Shown here one piece after another: positions 29,000 through 37,914 of a stretch of 64,000 nucleotides of DNA. The notes beneath the pieces are model-generated. The model saw only the letters and a program-made list of their open reading frames with translations. It searched no databases and was not told the DNA's origin. The position numbers and the translations under genes were made by a program. Each line of letters opens with the position of its first letter. Position 1 is the stretch's first letter. Source of the stretch: Qipengyuania sp. JC766 (GTDB taxonomy: Bacteria; Pseudomonadota; Alphaproteobacteria; Sphingomonadales; Sphingomonadaceae); contig NZ_JBFEFL010000001.1 of NCBI RefSeq assembly GCF_040717445.1, positions 1,302,001-1,366,000 on the forward strand. Direction: 5' to 3'.

Positions 29000-29154
29000 G
29001 ACCCGTAGCGCCATCTTTGAAAAGACGGTCGTGAAAGCGTAGACGCGCAAAGCGATGACGTTCTTCAGCACTTTGTACGTTGGTGGTTGCAAAGAGTTTC
29101 GTGCCCCCCTAGGGGGAATTTGAGTTGAACTACGATCTCCAAGGAGACCGATAA

Positions 29155-29382
29155 ATGAAAGTTACTTCTGTTCTCGCCGCTACGGCTGCCGTGTCGCTCG
29201 CCGCGACTCCGGTCGTTGCCCAGAGCGTCCAGGCCGATCGTGCCTCCGCTCCGGTTTCCGACGAAAGCGAGCTCGGTGGCGGTTCCGGCATCATCATCGG
29301 CCTCGTTGCTGCTGCGGCGGTGATCGCCGGCATCATCATCGCTGCCGACAACGAAGATGACGATGCGCCCGCCAGCCCGTAA
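29155..29382 (+). CDS. Small exported one-TM protein, function unknown
   Basis: 75 residues after a clear RBS (AAGGAGACCGATAA). Residues 1-22 are a signal peptide ending VVAQ. A polar Ser/Glu stretch follows, then Gly-Gly-Gly and a hydrophobic helix GIIIGLVAAAAVIAGIIIA at about 45-63, and an acidic tail NEDDDAPASP. It is a single-gene unit with its own terminator 26 bases downstream, so it is a deliberate gene and not noise. Such tiny signal-plus-glycine-zipper-like proteins recur in sphingomonads without a known role. I do not assign a function. Confidence 0.8.
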   Translation: MKVTSVLAATAAVSLAATPVVAQSVQADRASAPVSDESELGGGSGIIIGLVAAAAVIAGIIIAADNEDDDAPASP

Positions 29383-29402
29383 GCTGCGAGCAAATTGATA
29401 GA

Positions 29403-29433
29403 GAAAGCGGGGCCTTCTGGCCCCGTTTTTTTT
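29403..29433 (+). terminator. Rho-independent terminator of the small exported protein gene
   Basis: CGGGGCC / GGCCCCG (29408-29414 and 29419-29425) with a TTCT tetraloop, followed by eight T. Confidence 0.92.
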
Positions 29434-29644
29434 GCGCCTGTTCCGGCGCGGTACAGATGTGGCGATTGCAAAGATCGCGCCTCGTCTCCTCCAGGCCAAG
29501 CTCGGTTCGAGCTTCTCTGAAGGGGGCGCATACTCCTGAGTGCGATGAGCCGACCTTCGATCCGAAAGAACGCGAGGTAGAGGATGATCGCCAACGCCGC
29601 GAACGCGAGCGCTCCGACATGCGAATTCGCGAATCACTTCCTGG

Positions 29645-30433
29645 CTAGGTGGCGGCAGGTTCCTCGCCCTCTTCCCGGACCTTACGCTTCTCGCTGAAGA
29701 ACATGATGAGCAGCGAGCCTTCGAAGAGCAGCAGCAGCGGCACGGCCAGCAATAGCTGGGATCCCGGATCGGGCGGGGTCAGGATTGCCGCCGCGGCGAA
29801 CACGCCGACGACCACGTAGCGGCGGGCCCCGGACAATTGCTTACGGGACACAATTCCTGCGCGGTTCAGCAGTAGCAACAGGATCGGCAGCAGGAAGCTG
29901 ATCCCGAATGCCAGGATGAACTGCATGACGAGGTCGAGATAATCCCCAGCTGCGGGAAGTGCTTCCATCTGCACCCCGCCCGCTTCACCCTGGAAGCCGA
30001 GGAACCAGACGAAGGCTAGCGGCATCACCACGTAATAGGCCAGCGCCGCGCCGGCCGTGAACAGGATCGGGGTCGCGAGGAGGAAGGGCAGGAACGCCTT
30101 CTTCTCCCTGGCATAGAGGCCGGGCGCGACGAATGCCCAAAGCTGGTTGGCGATGATCGGGAAGCTGATGCAGAACGCTGCGAACAGGGCCACCTTCAGT
30201 TCGACGAAGAAGGCCTCGTACAGCTTGGTGTAGATCAGCCTGCCCTCGCCCGGCGGAAACGCTGCGTGCAGCGGTCGCACGAGGAAACCGTAGATGTCGT
30301 TGGCGAAATAGAGGCACACGCCGAAGGCGAGTATCAGCGCGATGACGCAGCGGACCAGCCGCCCGCGCAGTTCCACCAGGTGATCGAGCAGCGGAGCCTG
30401 CGTTTCGTCGATATCGCGAAGTCCCAGCGCCAT
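29645..30433 (-). CDS. tatC: Sec-independent protein translocase TatC
   Basis: Core receptor of the twin-arginine translocase, with six transmembrane helices. The ATG at 30433 gives 262 residues and lies 5 bases past the tatB stop; a TTG 9 bases upstream is an alternative. The N-terminal LLDHLVELRGRLVRC and the ANQLWAFVAPGLYAREKKAF segment are the signature TatC motifs that bind the Tat signal peptide. It is last of tatA-tatB-tatC. Confidence 0.95.
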   Translation of the reverse strand: MALGLRDIDETQAPLLDHLVELRGRLVRCVIALILAFGVCLYFANDIYGFLVRPLHAAFPPGEGRLIYTKLYEAFFVELKVALFAAFCISFPIIANQLWAFVAPGLYAREKKAFLPFLLATPILFTAGAALAYYVVMPLAFVWFLGFQGEAGGVQMEALPAAGDYLDLVMQFILAFGISFLLPILLLLLNRAGIVSRKQLSGARRYVVVGVFAAAAILTPPDPGSQLLLAVPLLLLFEGSLLIMFFSEKRKVREEGEEPAAT

Positions 30434-30438
30434 TGCCC

Positions 30439-30813
30439 TCAATCCGCCTTGGGCTTGTCGAGCGGGAGCGCCGGCTGATCGGCCGCATTGTCGTCCGCGT
30501 CGGACTGGCTCGTCTCGGCCTTATCGGCCTTGGGCGCCGCGCGCGATTCGGCTGTCGGAAGCGCGCCCATCTCGCCTTCCGGCGTTTCGGCCATAATTTT
30601 GGCGTTCTTCTCTTTCCACTTGCGCTCCATTTCCTCCATCTCGGCCTCGCGCACCATGGCGTCGAAACCGGCCCGGAAATGGGCGGACGTGCGGCGGATC
30701 TTGCCGACCCAGCGGCCTGCCGTGCGCAGCGCGCCGGGCATGTCCTTGGGTCCGATCACGATAATCGCGACCACGATTATGAGCAGGAGCTCGGTAGCGC
30801 CGACGTCGAACAT
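30439..30813 (-). CDS. tatB: Sec-independent protein translocase TatB
   Basis: 124 residues. The N-terminal TM helix starts MFDVGATELLLIIVVAIIVIGP, where the Glu8 and GP hinge are typical of TatB. An amphipathic helix follows (PGALRTAGRWVGKIRR), then a charged helical stretch and an Ala/Asp-rich tail. Located 28 bases after tatA and 5 bases before tatC. Confidence 0.95.
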   Translation of the reverse strand: MFDVGATELLLIIVVAIIVIGPKDMPGALRTAGRWVGKIRRTSAHFRAGFDAMVREAEMEEMERKWKEKNAKIMAETPEGEMGALPTAESRAAPKADKAETSQSDADDNAADQPALPLDKPKAD

Positions 30814-30841
30814 GGGCTGTCAGAGCCCCTTTTCGAAAAGA

Positions 30842-31087
30842 TCAGGACTGACGATCGGCGGGGTTCGTCTCGTTCACCGTTTCGCCCGCGGGCTTGGCCG
30901 CATGGGACGGACCCTCGATCCGGGCAGCAGGCTGGCTATCCGGCTCGTCGTCTTCGGCGAGCCCCTTCTTGAAGCTTTTCACGCCCTTGCCGAGATCGCC
31001 GAGCATGCCGGAGATCTTGCCCCCGCCGAACAGGACGAGGACCAGAAGGGCCACGATAAGGATTTGCCAGACGCCGATACCACCCAT
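30842..31087 (-). CDS. tatA: Sec-independent protein translocase TatA
   Basis: 81 residues. Short TM helix IWQILIVALLVLVLFGGGKISG-type, with the hinge and the amphipathic helix GMLGDLGKGVKSFKKGLAEDDEP as in the TatA pore former. First of tatABC, 75 bases downstream of scpB in what is probably one long transcript from argS. Confidence 0.95.
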   Translation of the reverse strand: MGGIGVWQILIVALLVLVLFGGGKISGMLGDLGKGVKSFKKGLAEDDEPDSQPAARIEGPSHAAKPAGETVNETNPADRQS

Positions 31088-31162
31088 GGGGAACTCTCAA
31101 TTCTCGTGTTAAGCGACCGATATAGAGTGTTGCGCGGGCCAGTGCCACCCGCCTTTGCGATT

Positions 31163-31771
31163 CTAGTCCTCGCTGTCCGCTTCCGTACCGACACTATCGC
31201 TGTCTGCGGCCATCATGGCGTCGAACGCATTGTCCACCGGGTCCAGCAACCCGGTCGCCCGCAATTCCTCGATCCCAGGAAGATCCTTGCGACTCGAGAG
31301 GCCGAAATGCTGCAGGAACTCGGGCGTGATGGCATAGATCACGGGGCGGCCGGGCACTTCGCGCCGTCCGGCGATCCGGACCCAGCCCGCTTCCATCAGC
31401 ACGTCCAGCGTACCCTTCGCTGTCTGCACCCCGCGGATCGATTCGATCTCCGCGCGGCTTACCGGCTCGTGATAGGCGATGATCGCCAGCACTTCCGTCG
31501 CCGCGCGGCTGAGGCTGCGCACCTGTTCGCGTTCCCGGCGCAGCAGGTGGGCCAGATCGGGCGCGGTCTGGAAATGCCATTTGCCGCCCCGCTCCACCAG
31601 GTGGATACCGCGGTCTTCATAATGCGAAACGAGGTCCTGCAGGATGGCGCGGATCGCCGATGCCGGGCTGTCGCCCAGATGGCTGGCGATGACGTCCGCG
31701 CTCAGCGGCTCCTCGGATGCGAACAGGGTGGCTTCGACCGCGCGCGCAAGGTCGTCTCGTTCCTCGCTCAT
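31163..31771 (-). CDS. scpB: Segregation and condensation protein ScpB
   Basis: Winged-helix kite subunit of the SMC-ScpAB complex for chromosome condensation. The 202-residue form from the ATG at 31771 overlaps the scpA stop (ATGA). The family motif LSRAATEVLAIIAYHEPVSRAEIESIRG is complete and the GLSSRKDLPGIEEL segment closes the second winged helix. The C-terminal acidic tail (SDSVGTEADSED) is typical. Confidence 0.95.
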   Translation of the reverse strand: MSEERDDLARAVEATLFASEEPLSADVIASHLGDSPASAIRAILQDLVSHYEDRGIHLVERGGKWHFQTAPDLAHLLRREREQVRSLSRAATEVLAIIAYHEPVSRAEIESIRGVQTAKGTLDVLMEAGWVRIAGRREVPGRPVIYAITPEFLQHFGLSSRKDLPGIEELRATGLLDPVDNAFDAMMAADSDSVGTEADSED

Positions 31772-32574
31772 GCGGTCACCCGTCGAAGGCGCATCGGGCC
31801 GAATGTCTCGTCCTGCGCGATTTCGGCCCGGCCCCGCCGCGCCAGTTCCAGCGCGGCCACGAAGCTCGATGCGAGGGCCGACTTGCGCAAGCGCGGCTCC
31901 GCATGGGGCGGCAGGAACTGTTCGAGCCTGATCCAGTCGAGCGTCACGCCGAGCATCGCGGACACCCGGTCGAGCGCGCTTTCCAGCGTCATCACGGGCC
32001 GCTCGCGCACAAGGTGCACGGCAGGCGCTGTGCGCGCCTTGACCTGGCCATACCCCTGCATCAGCGCATAGAGGTCGCAGGTCCACTTCGTCGTCCGGTC
32101 GGTCCGCAGCCCTTCGGGACTTCCGCGCAGGAACACGTCGCGCCCTATCCGGTCCCGCGCCATCAGCCGTGCCGCGGATTCCCGCATCGCACCGAGCCTC
32201 TGCAGCCGCAGTTGCAGCCGCAGCGCCAGTTCCTCGGGACTGGGATCCTCCTGCTCCTCGCGGGGAAGGAGCAATGCGGATTTCAGGTAGGCGAGCCAGG
32301 CCGCCATCACGAGGTAGTCCGCGGCCAGCTCCAGCTTCAGCGCTTCGGCCTCCTCGATATAGACCAGGTACTGGTCGACCAGTTCGAGGATGGAAATCTG
32401 GCGCAGATCGACCTTCTGGCGCCGCGCGAGGTCAAGGAGGAGGTCGAGCGGCCCCGCCCAGCCTTCCAGTTCGAGGTAGAGCTTGGCGTCCGTGCGCGCG
32501 CCCTCGTCCCGCTCGATCCAGGCGTCGTCCTCGCCGCCCGTCGAACCGGCGAAGAAGAGCCCGTCCTGCGTCAC
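31768..32574 (-). CDS. scpA: Segregation and condensation protein ScpA
   Basis: Kleisin subunit that bridges SMC heads. The GTG at 32574 gives 268 residues and overlaps the nagZ stop (GTGA). The N-terminal kleisin motif LELEGWAGPLDLLLDLARRQKVDL and SILELVDQYLVYI are the typical ScpA start (N-terminal neck contact). ALRLQLRLQRLGAM and the C-terminal winged helix with FVAALELARRGRAEI complete the family. Coupled with scpB. Confidence 0.94.
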   Translation of the reverse strand: MTQDGLFFAGSTGGEDDAWIERDEGARTDAKLYLELEGWAGPLDLLLDLARRQKVDLRQISILELVDQYLVYIEEAEALKLELAADYLVMAAWLAYLKSALLLPREEQEDPSPEELALRLQLRLQRLGAMRESAARLMARDRIGRDVFLRGSPEGLRTDRTTKWTCDLYALMQGYGQVKARTAPAVHLVRERPVMTLESALDRVSAMLGVTLDWIRLEQFLPPHAEPRLRKSALASSFVAALELARRGRAEIAQDETFGPMRLRRVTA

Positions 32575-33590
32575 GCGGCCCGTTCCACCAGCGCGAGCAG
32601 GCTGTCGCGCTTCGCGAGCAAATCCTGCCGATCGCCGCCGGGATCGCCGGCGCCTGCGCCTTCCATGGCGCGGTCCCAGCGACGGCGCGTGGCGTCGGAC
32701 ATGGTCGGGTTGCGTTCGACGATCCCGGTCATGTCCTCCATCTTGCCCCAGCAATTGAGCGCGATGTCGCATCCGGCCGCCAGTGCCCGCTCGGACCGTT
32801 CCGGAATCGTCCCCTCGAGAGCCTGCATGTCGATATCGTCGGTCAGCAGCAGACCGTCGAAACCGATGCGCTTGCGGATGATCTCCTCGATGATCCAGGG
32901 CGACTGGGTGGCGGGGTTTTCGGCGTCCCACGCAGTGAAGCGGATGTGGGCGCTCATTCCTATCGGCGCGTCGGAAAGGGCACGGAACGGGGCGATGTCG
33001 GTCTCGAGTTCCTCGTCCGACGCATCGACCACCGGCATTTCCTTGTGGCTATCCGCGGTCGCGCGGCCATGGCCCGGCATGTGCTTGAGGCAACCCACGA
33101 CGCCGGCGCCGGCCATCCCGTCCAGAACCGCGCGTCCCAGCGCGGCGACCTGCACCGGATCGTCTCCCAGCGACCGGTCGCCGATGACGTCGTCGGTTTC
33201 CGGGCGGCGCACGTCCAGCGGCGCGTGGAAATCGACCGTGATGCCGTGCGCCGCCAGTTCCAGGCCCATCGCGCGGGCATTCACCCGCGCTGCCTCGATC
33301 GCGCTGATAGGTGCCAGCTGGTACAGGCGGGCAAAGGCCTCGCCCGCGGGGTAACGATCCCATTCGGGCGGCTTCATCCGGACGACCCGCCCGCCTTCCT
33401 GGTCGATGGAAATGAAGGTCCTGTCCCGGCCATGGATCGCGCGCAGATCGTCGGTCAGGCGGCGCAGCTGCTCGCTGCCCTGGCAATTGCGCGCGAACAG
33501 GATATAGCCTGCGGGATCCGCATCGCGGAAGAAGGCGCGCTCGTCGTCGGACAGTTCCGGTCCGAGAATGCCGAATATGGCGGGTGTCAT
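32571..33590 (-). CDS. nagZ: Beta-N-acetylhexosaminidase NagZ
   Basis: GH3 enzyme of cytoplasmic peptidoglycan recycling that removes GlcNAc from anhydro-muropeptides. The ATG at 33590 gives 339 residues, the family length. The catalytic loop KHMPGHGRATADSHKEMP with the conserved Asp-His dyad is intact, as is SIDQEGGRVVR. In many proteobacteria NagZ products induce AmpR-controlled beta-lactamase, but none is nearby. It ends in a GTGA overlap with scpA. Confidence 0.94.
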   Translation of the reverse strand: MTPAIFGILGPELSDDERAFFRDADPAGYILFARNCQGSEQLRRLTDDLRAIHGRDRTFISIDQEGGRVVRMKPPEWDRYPAGEAFARLYQLAPISAIEAARVNARAMGLELAAHGITVDFHAPLDVRRPETDDVIGDRSLGDDPVQVAALGRAVLDGMAGAGVVGCLKHMPGHGRATADSHKEMPVVDASDEELETDIAPFRALSDAPIGMSAHIRFTAWDAENPATQSPWIIEEIIRKRIGFDGLLLTDDIDMQALEGTIPERSERALAAGCDIALNCWGKMEDMTGIVERNPTMSDATRRRWDRAMEGAGAGDPGGDRQDLLAKRDSLLALVERAA

Positions 33591-33662
33591 GGAACCGAAA
33601 ATCGCAGCAGGGCGATGGTCAGGCAAGTCACCTGCGATCGCCCATGTGGACAATCGCGCGCG

Positions 33663-34397
33663 TCAGCCCTTCACCTGGCATTCGATCCCTTCGGACTTCA
33701 GCGCCGTACACAGGCGGTTCGCATCCGAATTGTCGCCCGCGACCGCCTGCAACCGGAACACGGTAGCACCGTCGACCGTCGCTTCCTCGACGCGATAGCG
33801 CCTGCCGCTCAACGTGTCGGATCGCCGGACGAGGGCTTCCCACGCCTCCACCGCTCGTTCCCGCCGGGAATAGGCGCCCAGCTGCACGCCGATGCCGCCC
33901 GAACCGGATGCCTCGCCCTCGGCGGCTTCGGGCCGCTGGCTCCCTTCGGCATCGATGGAGGGACGCGCGGAATTGCCTTCGGCCAGCCGGCCTTCGGTCG
34001 TCTTGCCTTCGCCGACGCCCGGAGCGACCTGTCCGCTGCCTTCGAATTCCTTGCCGCCCGCATCCTCGGGACGCGACTTCACCGGACCCTCGGGCGCCTC
34101 GATCGTGCTGCCGTCGGCCACCAGGTCAGGATCGGGTCCGCGGTTGGACAGCCACCAGACGGCGCCCAGGATCGCGGCCAGCGCGATGAGGCCGATCAGG
34201 ACGAAGGCGATGACGCGCGCCGTGTCCGGACCGCTTTCCTCGTCATATTCGGAGGATTCGAGCCAGGGGAGGCTTTCGTCTTCGGTGTCGAATTCGAGTT
34301 CGGTCTCGCCGTCGGCATCGCCGTTCGCGTCGTCCCCGTCCCGAAGCGTTTCGTAGGACGTGAGGTATTCCTCGTCCCGATCGTCGCGCTCGTCCAT
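33663..34397 (-). CDS. SPOR-domain membrane protein
   Basis: 244 residues from the ATG at 34397. The N-terminal 60 residues are strongly acidic (Asp/Glu-rich), followed by one TM helix at about 61-82 (VIAFVLIGLIALAAILGAVWWL) and a disordered Gly/Glu/Pro-rich linker. The C-terminal SPOR domain holds GGIGVQLGAYSRRERAVEAWEAL and ends CTALKSEGIECQVKG. SPOR domains bind denuded septal glycan, so a role at division is likely. It sits between argS (13 bases) and nagZ (72 bases), an order common in sphingomonads. Confidence 0.88.
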   Translation of the reverse strand: MDERDDRDEEYLTSYETLRDGDDANGDADGETELEFDTEDESLPWLESSEYDEESGPDTARVIAFVLIGLIALAAILGAVWWLSNRGPDPDLVADGSTIEAPEGPVKSRPEDAGGKEFEGSGQVAPGVGEGKTTEGRLAEGNSARPSIDAEGSQRPEAAEGEASGSGGIGVQLGAYSRRERAVEAWEALVRRSDTLSGRRYRVEEATVDGATVFRLQAVAGDNSDANRLCTALKSEGIECQVKG

Positions 34398-34410
34398 TGC
34401 CCCTGTCACC

Positions 34411-36156
34411 CTACATCTCCTCGACGGCCTCGACCCCGAGTATGGCGAGACCATTGCGGATTACTTGCCCGATCTGCGCAGCCAGGAAAAGTCTGGCTTC
34501 GGTCAGCTCTTTGTCCTGTGCCACGATGACGCGTTTTTGCTCGTCCTCGTTGCCCAGGTGCCAGTAGGCGTGGAAGGCCGCCGCGAGATCGTAGAGGTAG
34601 AACGCGATGCGATGCGGTTCGCGGGCCCTGGCCGCGGACTCCACCACGCGCGGGAACTGCGCGGCCTGCGAAACCAGCGCGAGTTCGTCCCTGCCGAGCC
34701 GGTCGAGATGGTCGCCCGACGGCGCCATCGCTTCCGCGCCGGCCTTGCGCATGGTCGAACGGATGCGCGCGTGCGCGTATTGCACGTAGAAGACGGGGTT
34801 GTCCTTCGACGCCTCGACCACCTTGGCGAAGTCGAAATCCATCTGCGCTTCGGGCTTGCGGGTGAGCATCGTGAAGCGGACCACGTCCTTGCCCACTTCC
34901 TCCACCACTTCGGCCATGGTCACGAAATTGCCGGACCGCTTCGACATCTTGACCGGCTCGCCATCGCGAAGGAGCTGCACCATCTGGACCAGTTTCACGT
35001 CGAACGGAATGTCCCGCCCCGCCCCGCTCGTCAGCGCGGAGACGGCGGCGCGGATGCGCTTGACCGTCCCGGCATGGTCGGCACCCCAGATGTCGATCAG
35101 CGCATCCGCCTCTTCCGCCTTCTGGAAATGATAGGCGAGGTCCGCACCGAAATAGGTCCACTTGCCGTCGGACTTTTTTATCGGGCGATCCTGGTCGTCC
35201 CCGAACTTCGTAGACCGGAACAGCGGCAGTTCGACCGGCTCCCAGTCCTCCGGGGTCTTGCCCTTCGGCGCCTCCAGCATCCCGTCATAAACGAGGTCGT
35301 GGGCGCGCAGCCATTGCTCCGCCTTTTCCGGCTTCCCCGCCGTTTGGAGTGCCGCTTCGGATGCGAAGACATCGTGCGAGATGCCCAGCAGCGCGAGATC
35401 GTCCCGGATCAGATCCATCATGCGTTCGACCGCGAACGCCCGGAATATCTCCAGCCACTCGCTCTCGTCCGCGTCCCTGAACCGGTCGCCGAATTCCGAC
35501 GCCGCGGCCTCGCCCACGGGTTTCAGGTATTCGCCGGGATAAAGTCCTTCGGGAATGGCGCCGATATCCTCGCCCAGCGCCTCACGATACCGCAGATGGG
35601 TCGAGCGGGCGAGCACGTCGACCTGGCCGCCCGCGTCGTTGACGTAATATTCGCGGATCACCTCGTGCCCGGCGAACTCCAGCAGGCTCGACAGCGCATC
35701 GCCGACGACCGCACCGCGGCAATGGCCCATGTGCATCGGGCCAGTCGGGTTGGCCGACACGTACTCGACATTGACGCGCGTCCCGCCGCCCATGGCGGAA
35801 CGGCCGTACGTCTCGCCAAGGGACGCGATGGTCGCGAGTTCCGCCCGCCAGGCGTCGTCCACGAGCCGCAGGTTGATGAAGCCGGGACCGGCGATTTCCG
35901 CGCCTGCGATATCGACGTCGCGCGAGAGATGCTCGACGACCTTTTCGGCCAGTGCGCGCGGATTGGTCCGGGCTTGCTTCGCCAGGACCATCGCGGCGTT
36001 GGTCGCGAGATCGCCATGCGATGCCTCGCGTGGCGGCTCGACCGTCACGCCCGAACGCGATGCGTCGGGCGGCAGGGCGCCCTCGGCTTCGAGGGCATCG
36101 AGAACGGCATCGATCTTGGCCGCGAAACGCGCGTGAATCGTCTGTGTGTCTGACAT
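34411..36156 (-). CDS. argS: Arginyl-tRNA synthetase
   Basis: Class I synthetase of 581 residues. The HIGH motif is HMGH in NPTGPMHMGHCRGAVV, and the KMSKS equivalent is KMSKRSGNFV. The N-terminal tRNA-binding domain (Add-1) and the C-terminal DALR anticodon domain (ending VIRNGLAILGVEAVEEM) are complete. First of the probable operon argS-SPOR-nagZ-scpA-scpB-tatABC. Confidence 0.97.
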   Translation of the reverse strand: MSDTQTIHARFAAKIDAVLDALEAEGALPPDASRSGVTVEPPREASHGDLATNAAMVLAKQARTNPRALAEKVVEHLSRDVDIAGAEIAGPGFINLRLVDDAWRAELATIASLGETYGRSAMGGGTRVNVEYVSANPTGPMHMGHCRGAVVGDALSSLLEFAGHEVIREYYVNDAGGQVDVLARSTHLRYREALGEDIGAIPEGLYPGEYLKPVGEAAASEFGDRFRDADESEWLEIFRAFAVERMMDLIRDDLALLGISHDVFASEAALQTAGKPEKAEQWLRAHDLVYDGMLEAPKGKTPEDWEPVELPLFRSTKFGDDQDRPIKKSDGKWTYFGADLAYHFQKAEEADALIDIWGADHAGTVKRIRAAVSALTSGAGRDIPFDVKLVQMVQLLRDGEPVKMSKRSGNFVTMAEVVEEVGKDVVRFTMLTRKPEAQMDFDFAKVVEASKDNPVFYVQYAHARIRSTMRKAGAEAMAPSGDHLDRLGRDELALVSQAAQFPRVVESAARAREPHRIAFYLYDLAAAFHAYWHLGNEDEQKRVIVAQDKELTEARLFLAAQIGQVIRNGLAILGVEAVEEM

Positions 36157-36202
36157 GGCGGAGCGCCTAGACCAACGCTCCCGATTGTGGAAGCGCGTCG
36201 CC

Positions 36203-36853
36203 CTAGCGGGTGACGTTGTAGGCGAGCTGGTCCTCGCTCAGCTGGAACCCGATCAGCATCTCGAACGTCGCCTGCCGCACCGCTGCCCGAACATCGGGAT
36301 CGGCGAGCGGATCGAGCGCTGCATCCGCATCCCCGGGACGCCGCCGACGGGTGATCCGCTCGCGGATTTCCTCCGGCAGGGTCGCGGCCGAACGGTCGAC
36401 CCAGCTCGATGCCCGGCCCTGTCCGACGGCCCGGTCCTGCCCGTCGGCGAAGGTCACCGTGACCTGACCGACGCGCTTGGACTGCACCGCGGTCCCGCCC
36501 TGCAGGACTGTCACGAAATACGGGATCTGGACCGTGCGCGCACCGGCGGTGGTGTTGCGGCGCGCCAGCACGTCGAAGGTCGCCTCGGTATAGACCCGCT
36601 CGCCCGTCTCGCTGCAGGAATTGCGCAGGTTCGTCATGGTCGCCGTCACGTCGAGACTGGCGAGCGACGTGTCGCCGGGCCGGGAGAAGGTCGTGACGTC
36701 GCCCGTATACTGGGGAATGCCGACGGCGGGGCAGGAGGTGCGCACCGCGGCGACACCCACGCCCTGATCGACGACGAGCTCGCCTTCGCGCGAGCAGCCG
36801 GCAAGCGCCAGCACGGCGACGGAAACAGGCAAAATCGTGCGCATCGATGGCAT
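36203..36853 (-). CDS. Lipoprotein, function unknown
   Basis: 216 residues with a lipoprotein signal RTILPVSVAVLALAGCSREG (lipobox LAGC). The body has alternating beta-rich segments, including SLDVTATMTNLRNSCSETGERVYTEATFDVLARR (seen as a run at about residues 66-98), suggesting an immunoglobulin-like fold, and a C-terminal helix. I do not recognise a named family, although similar proteins occur in sphingomonads. It starts 73 bases upstream of, and divergent from, ispH and ends 47 bases before argS on the same strand. Confidence 0.75.
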   Translation of the reverse strand: MPSMRTILPVSVAVLALAGCSREGELVVDQGVGVAAVRTSCPAVGIPQYTGDVTTFSRPGDTSLASLDVTATMTNLRNSCSETGERVYTEATFDVLARRNTTAGARTVQIPYFVTVLQGGTAVQSKRVGQVTVTFADGQDRAVGQGRASSWVDRSAATLPEEIRERITRRRRPGDADAALDPLADPDVRAAVRQATFEMLIGFQLSEDQLAYNVTR

Positions 36854-36926
36854 AGAAACGGTATCCTTCGTCAGTCTTGTGGCGCAGCCCTAGCGAGACG
36901 CGCGCGCAAGCGCTAGATGGTGGGGC

Positions 36927-37904
36927 ATGAACGCCCCCTTTCGCCAAGACGCCGCCAGCAATGACGGCAAGCCGCTGCTGACCCTCCTGATCGCCGCCCC
37001 GCGCGGCTTCTGCGCCGGCGTGGACCGCGCTATCGAGATCGTGGAAAAGGCGCTCGATCGGTACGGTGCGCCGGTCTATGTCCGGCACGAGATCGTCCAC
37101 AACAAGTACGTGGTCGACGAATTGCGCGAAAAAGGCGCCATCTTCGTCGAGGAGCTGGACGAGGTGCCCGACGATGCGCCGGTCGTCTTCAGCGCGCATG
37201 GCGTGCCCAAGTCGGTCCCGGCGGAAGCCGAACGGCGCAAGCTGCTCTATGTCGATGCCACCTGCCCGCTGGTCAGCAAGGTTCACAGGCAGGCCGAACG
37301 GCAGCTGGAAAAGGGCCGCCACATCATCTTCATCGGCCATTCGGGCCATCCCGAAGTGATCGGCACGATGGGCCAGGTGCCAGACGGGACGATGACGCTG
37401 GTGGAACGGGTCGAGGACGTCGCCACGCTGGAATTCGATGACGATGCGGAGCTGTCCTACCTGACGCAGACGACCCTTTCCGTCGACGACACGGCCGAGA
37501 TCGTCGCGGCGCTCGAGGAAAAATACCCGACCATCGCCGGACCCAAGGCGGAGGACATCTGCTACGCGACGTCGAACCGGCAGGCGGCGGTCAAGCAGGT
37601 GGCGCCCGGCAGTGATCTCGTGCTCGTGATCGGCGCGGAGAACTCTTCCAATTCGGTCCGCCTGGTCGAGGTCGCACGGCGCTGCGGCACCGACGCACGG
37701 CTTATCCAGCGCGCGAGCCAGATCGATCCCGCCTGGATCGAGGGCGTCGGCACGATCGGCCTGACCGCGGGGGCATCCGCGCCGGAAAAGCTGGTGCGCG
37801 AAGTCGTCGACAAGCTGGCGGAATGGCGCACAATCGAGGAACATACGATCCTCACCACCGAAGAAAAGATGGTCTTCAAGCTGCCCCGGCAACTGATGGA
37901 CTGA
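36927..37904 (+). CDS. ispH: 4-hydroxy-3-methylbut-2-enyl diphosphate reductase
   Basis: Last enzyme of the MEP isoprenoid pathway, making IPP and DMAPP with a [4Fe-4S] cluster. 325 residues. The cluster cysteines are in [24 protein letters not shown] and CYATSNRQ, and the active-site Glu/His segments [11 protein letters not shown] and [10 protein letters not shown] are intact. First of ispH-thrB-rnhA, with thrB 11 bases downstream. Divergent from the lipoprotein gene. Confidence 0.97.
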   Translation: MNAPFRQDAASNDGKPLLTLLIAAPRGFCAGVDRAIEIVEKALDRYGAPVYVRHEIVHNKYVVDELREKGAIFVEELDEVPDDAPVVFSAHGVPKSVPAEAERRKLLYVDATCPLVSKVHRQAERQLEKGRHIIFIGHSGHPEVIGTMGQVPDGTMTLVERVEDVATLEFDDDAELSYLTQTTLSVDDTAEIVAALEEKYPTIAGPKAEDICYATSNRQAAVKQVAPGSDLVLVIGAENSSNSVRLVEVARRCGTDARLIQRASQIDPAWIEGVGTIGLTAGASAPEKLVREVVDKLAEWRTIEEHTILTTEEKMVFKLPRQLMD

Positions 37905-37914
37905 CGGCCCGCAC

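Noticed and set aside
29130-29594. Possible one-TM protein on the minus strand downstream of tatC (MAIILYLAFFRIEGR)
   Set aside because: The hydrophobic start is suggestive, but it has no RBS, must read through the terminator of the small exported gene, and overlaps that gene on the other strand.
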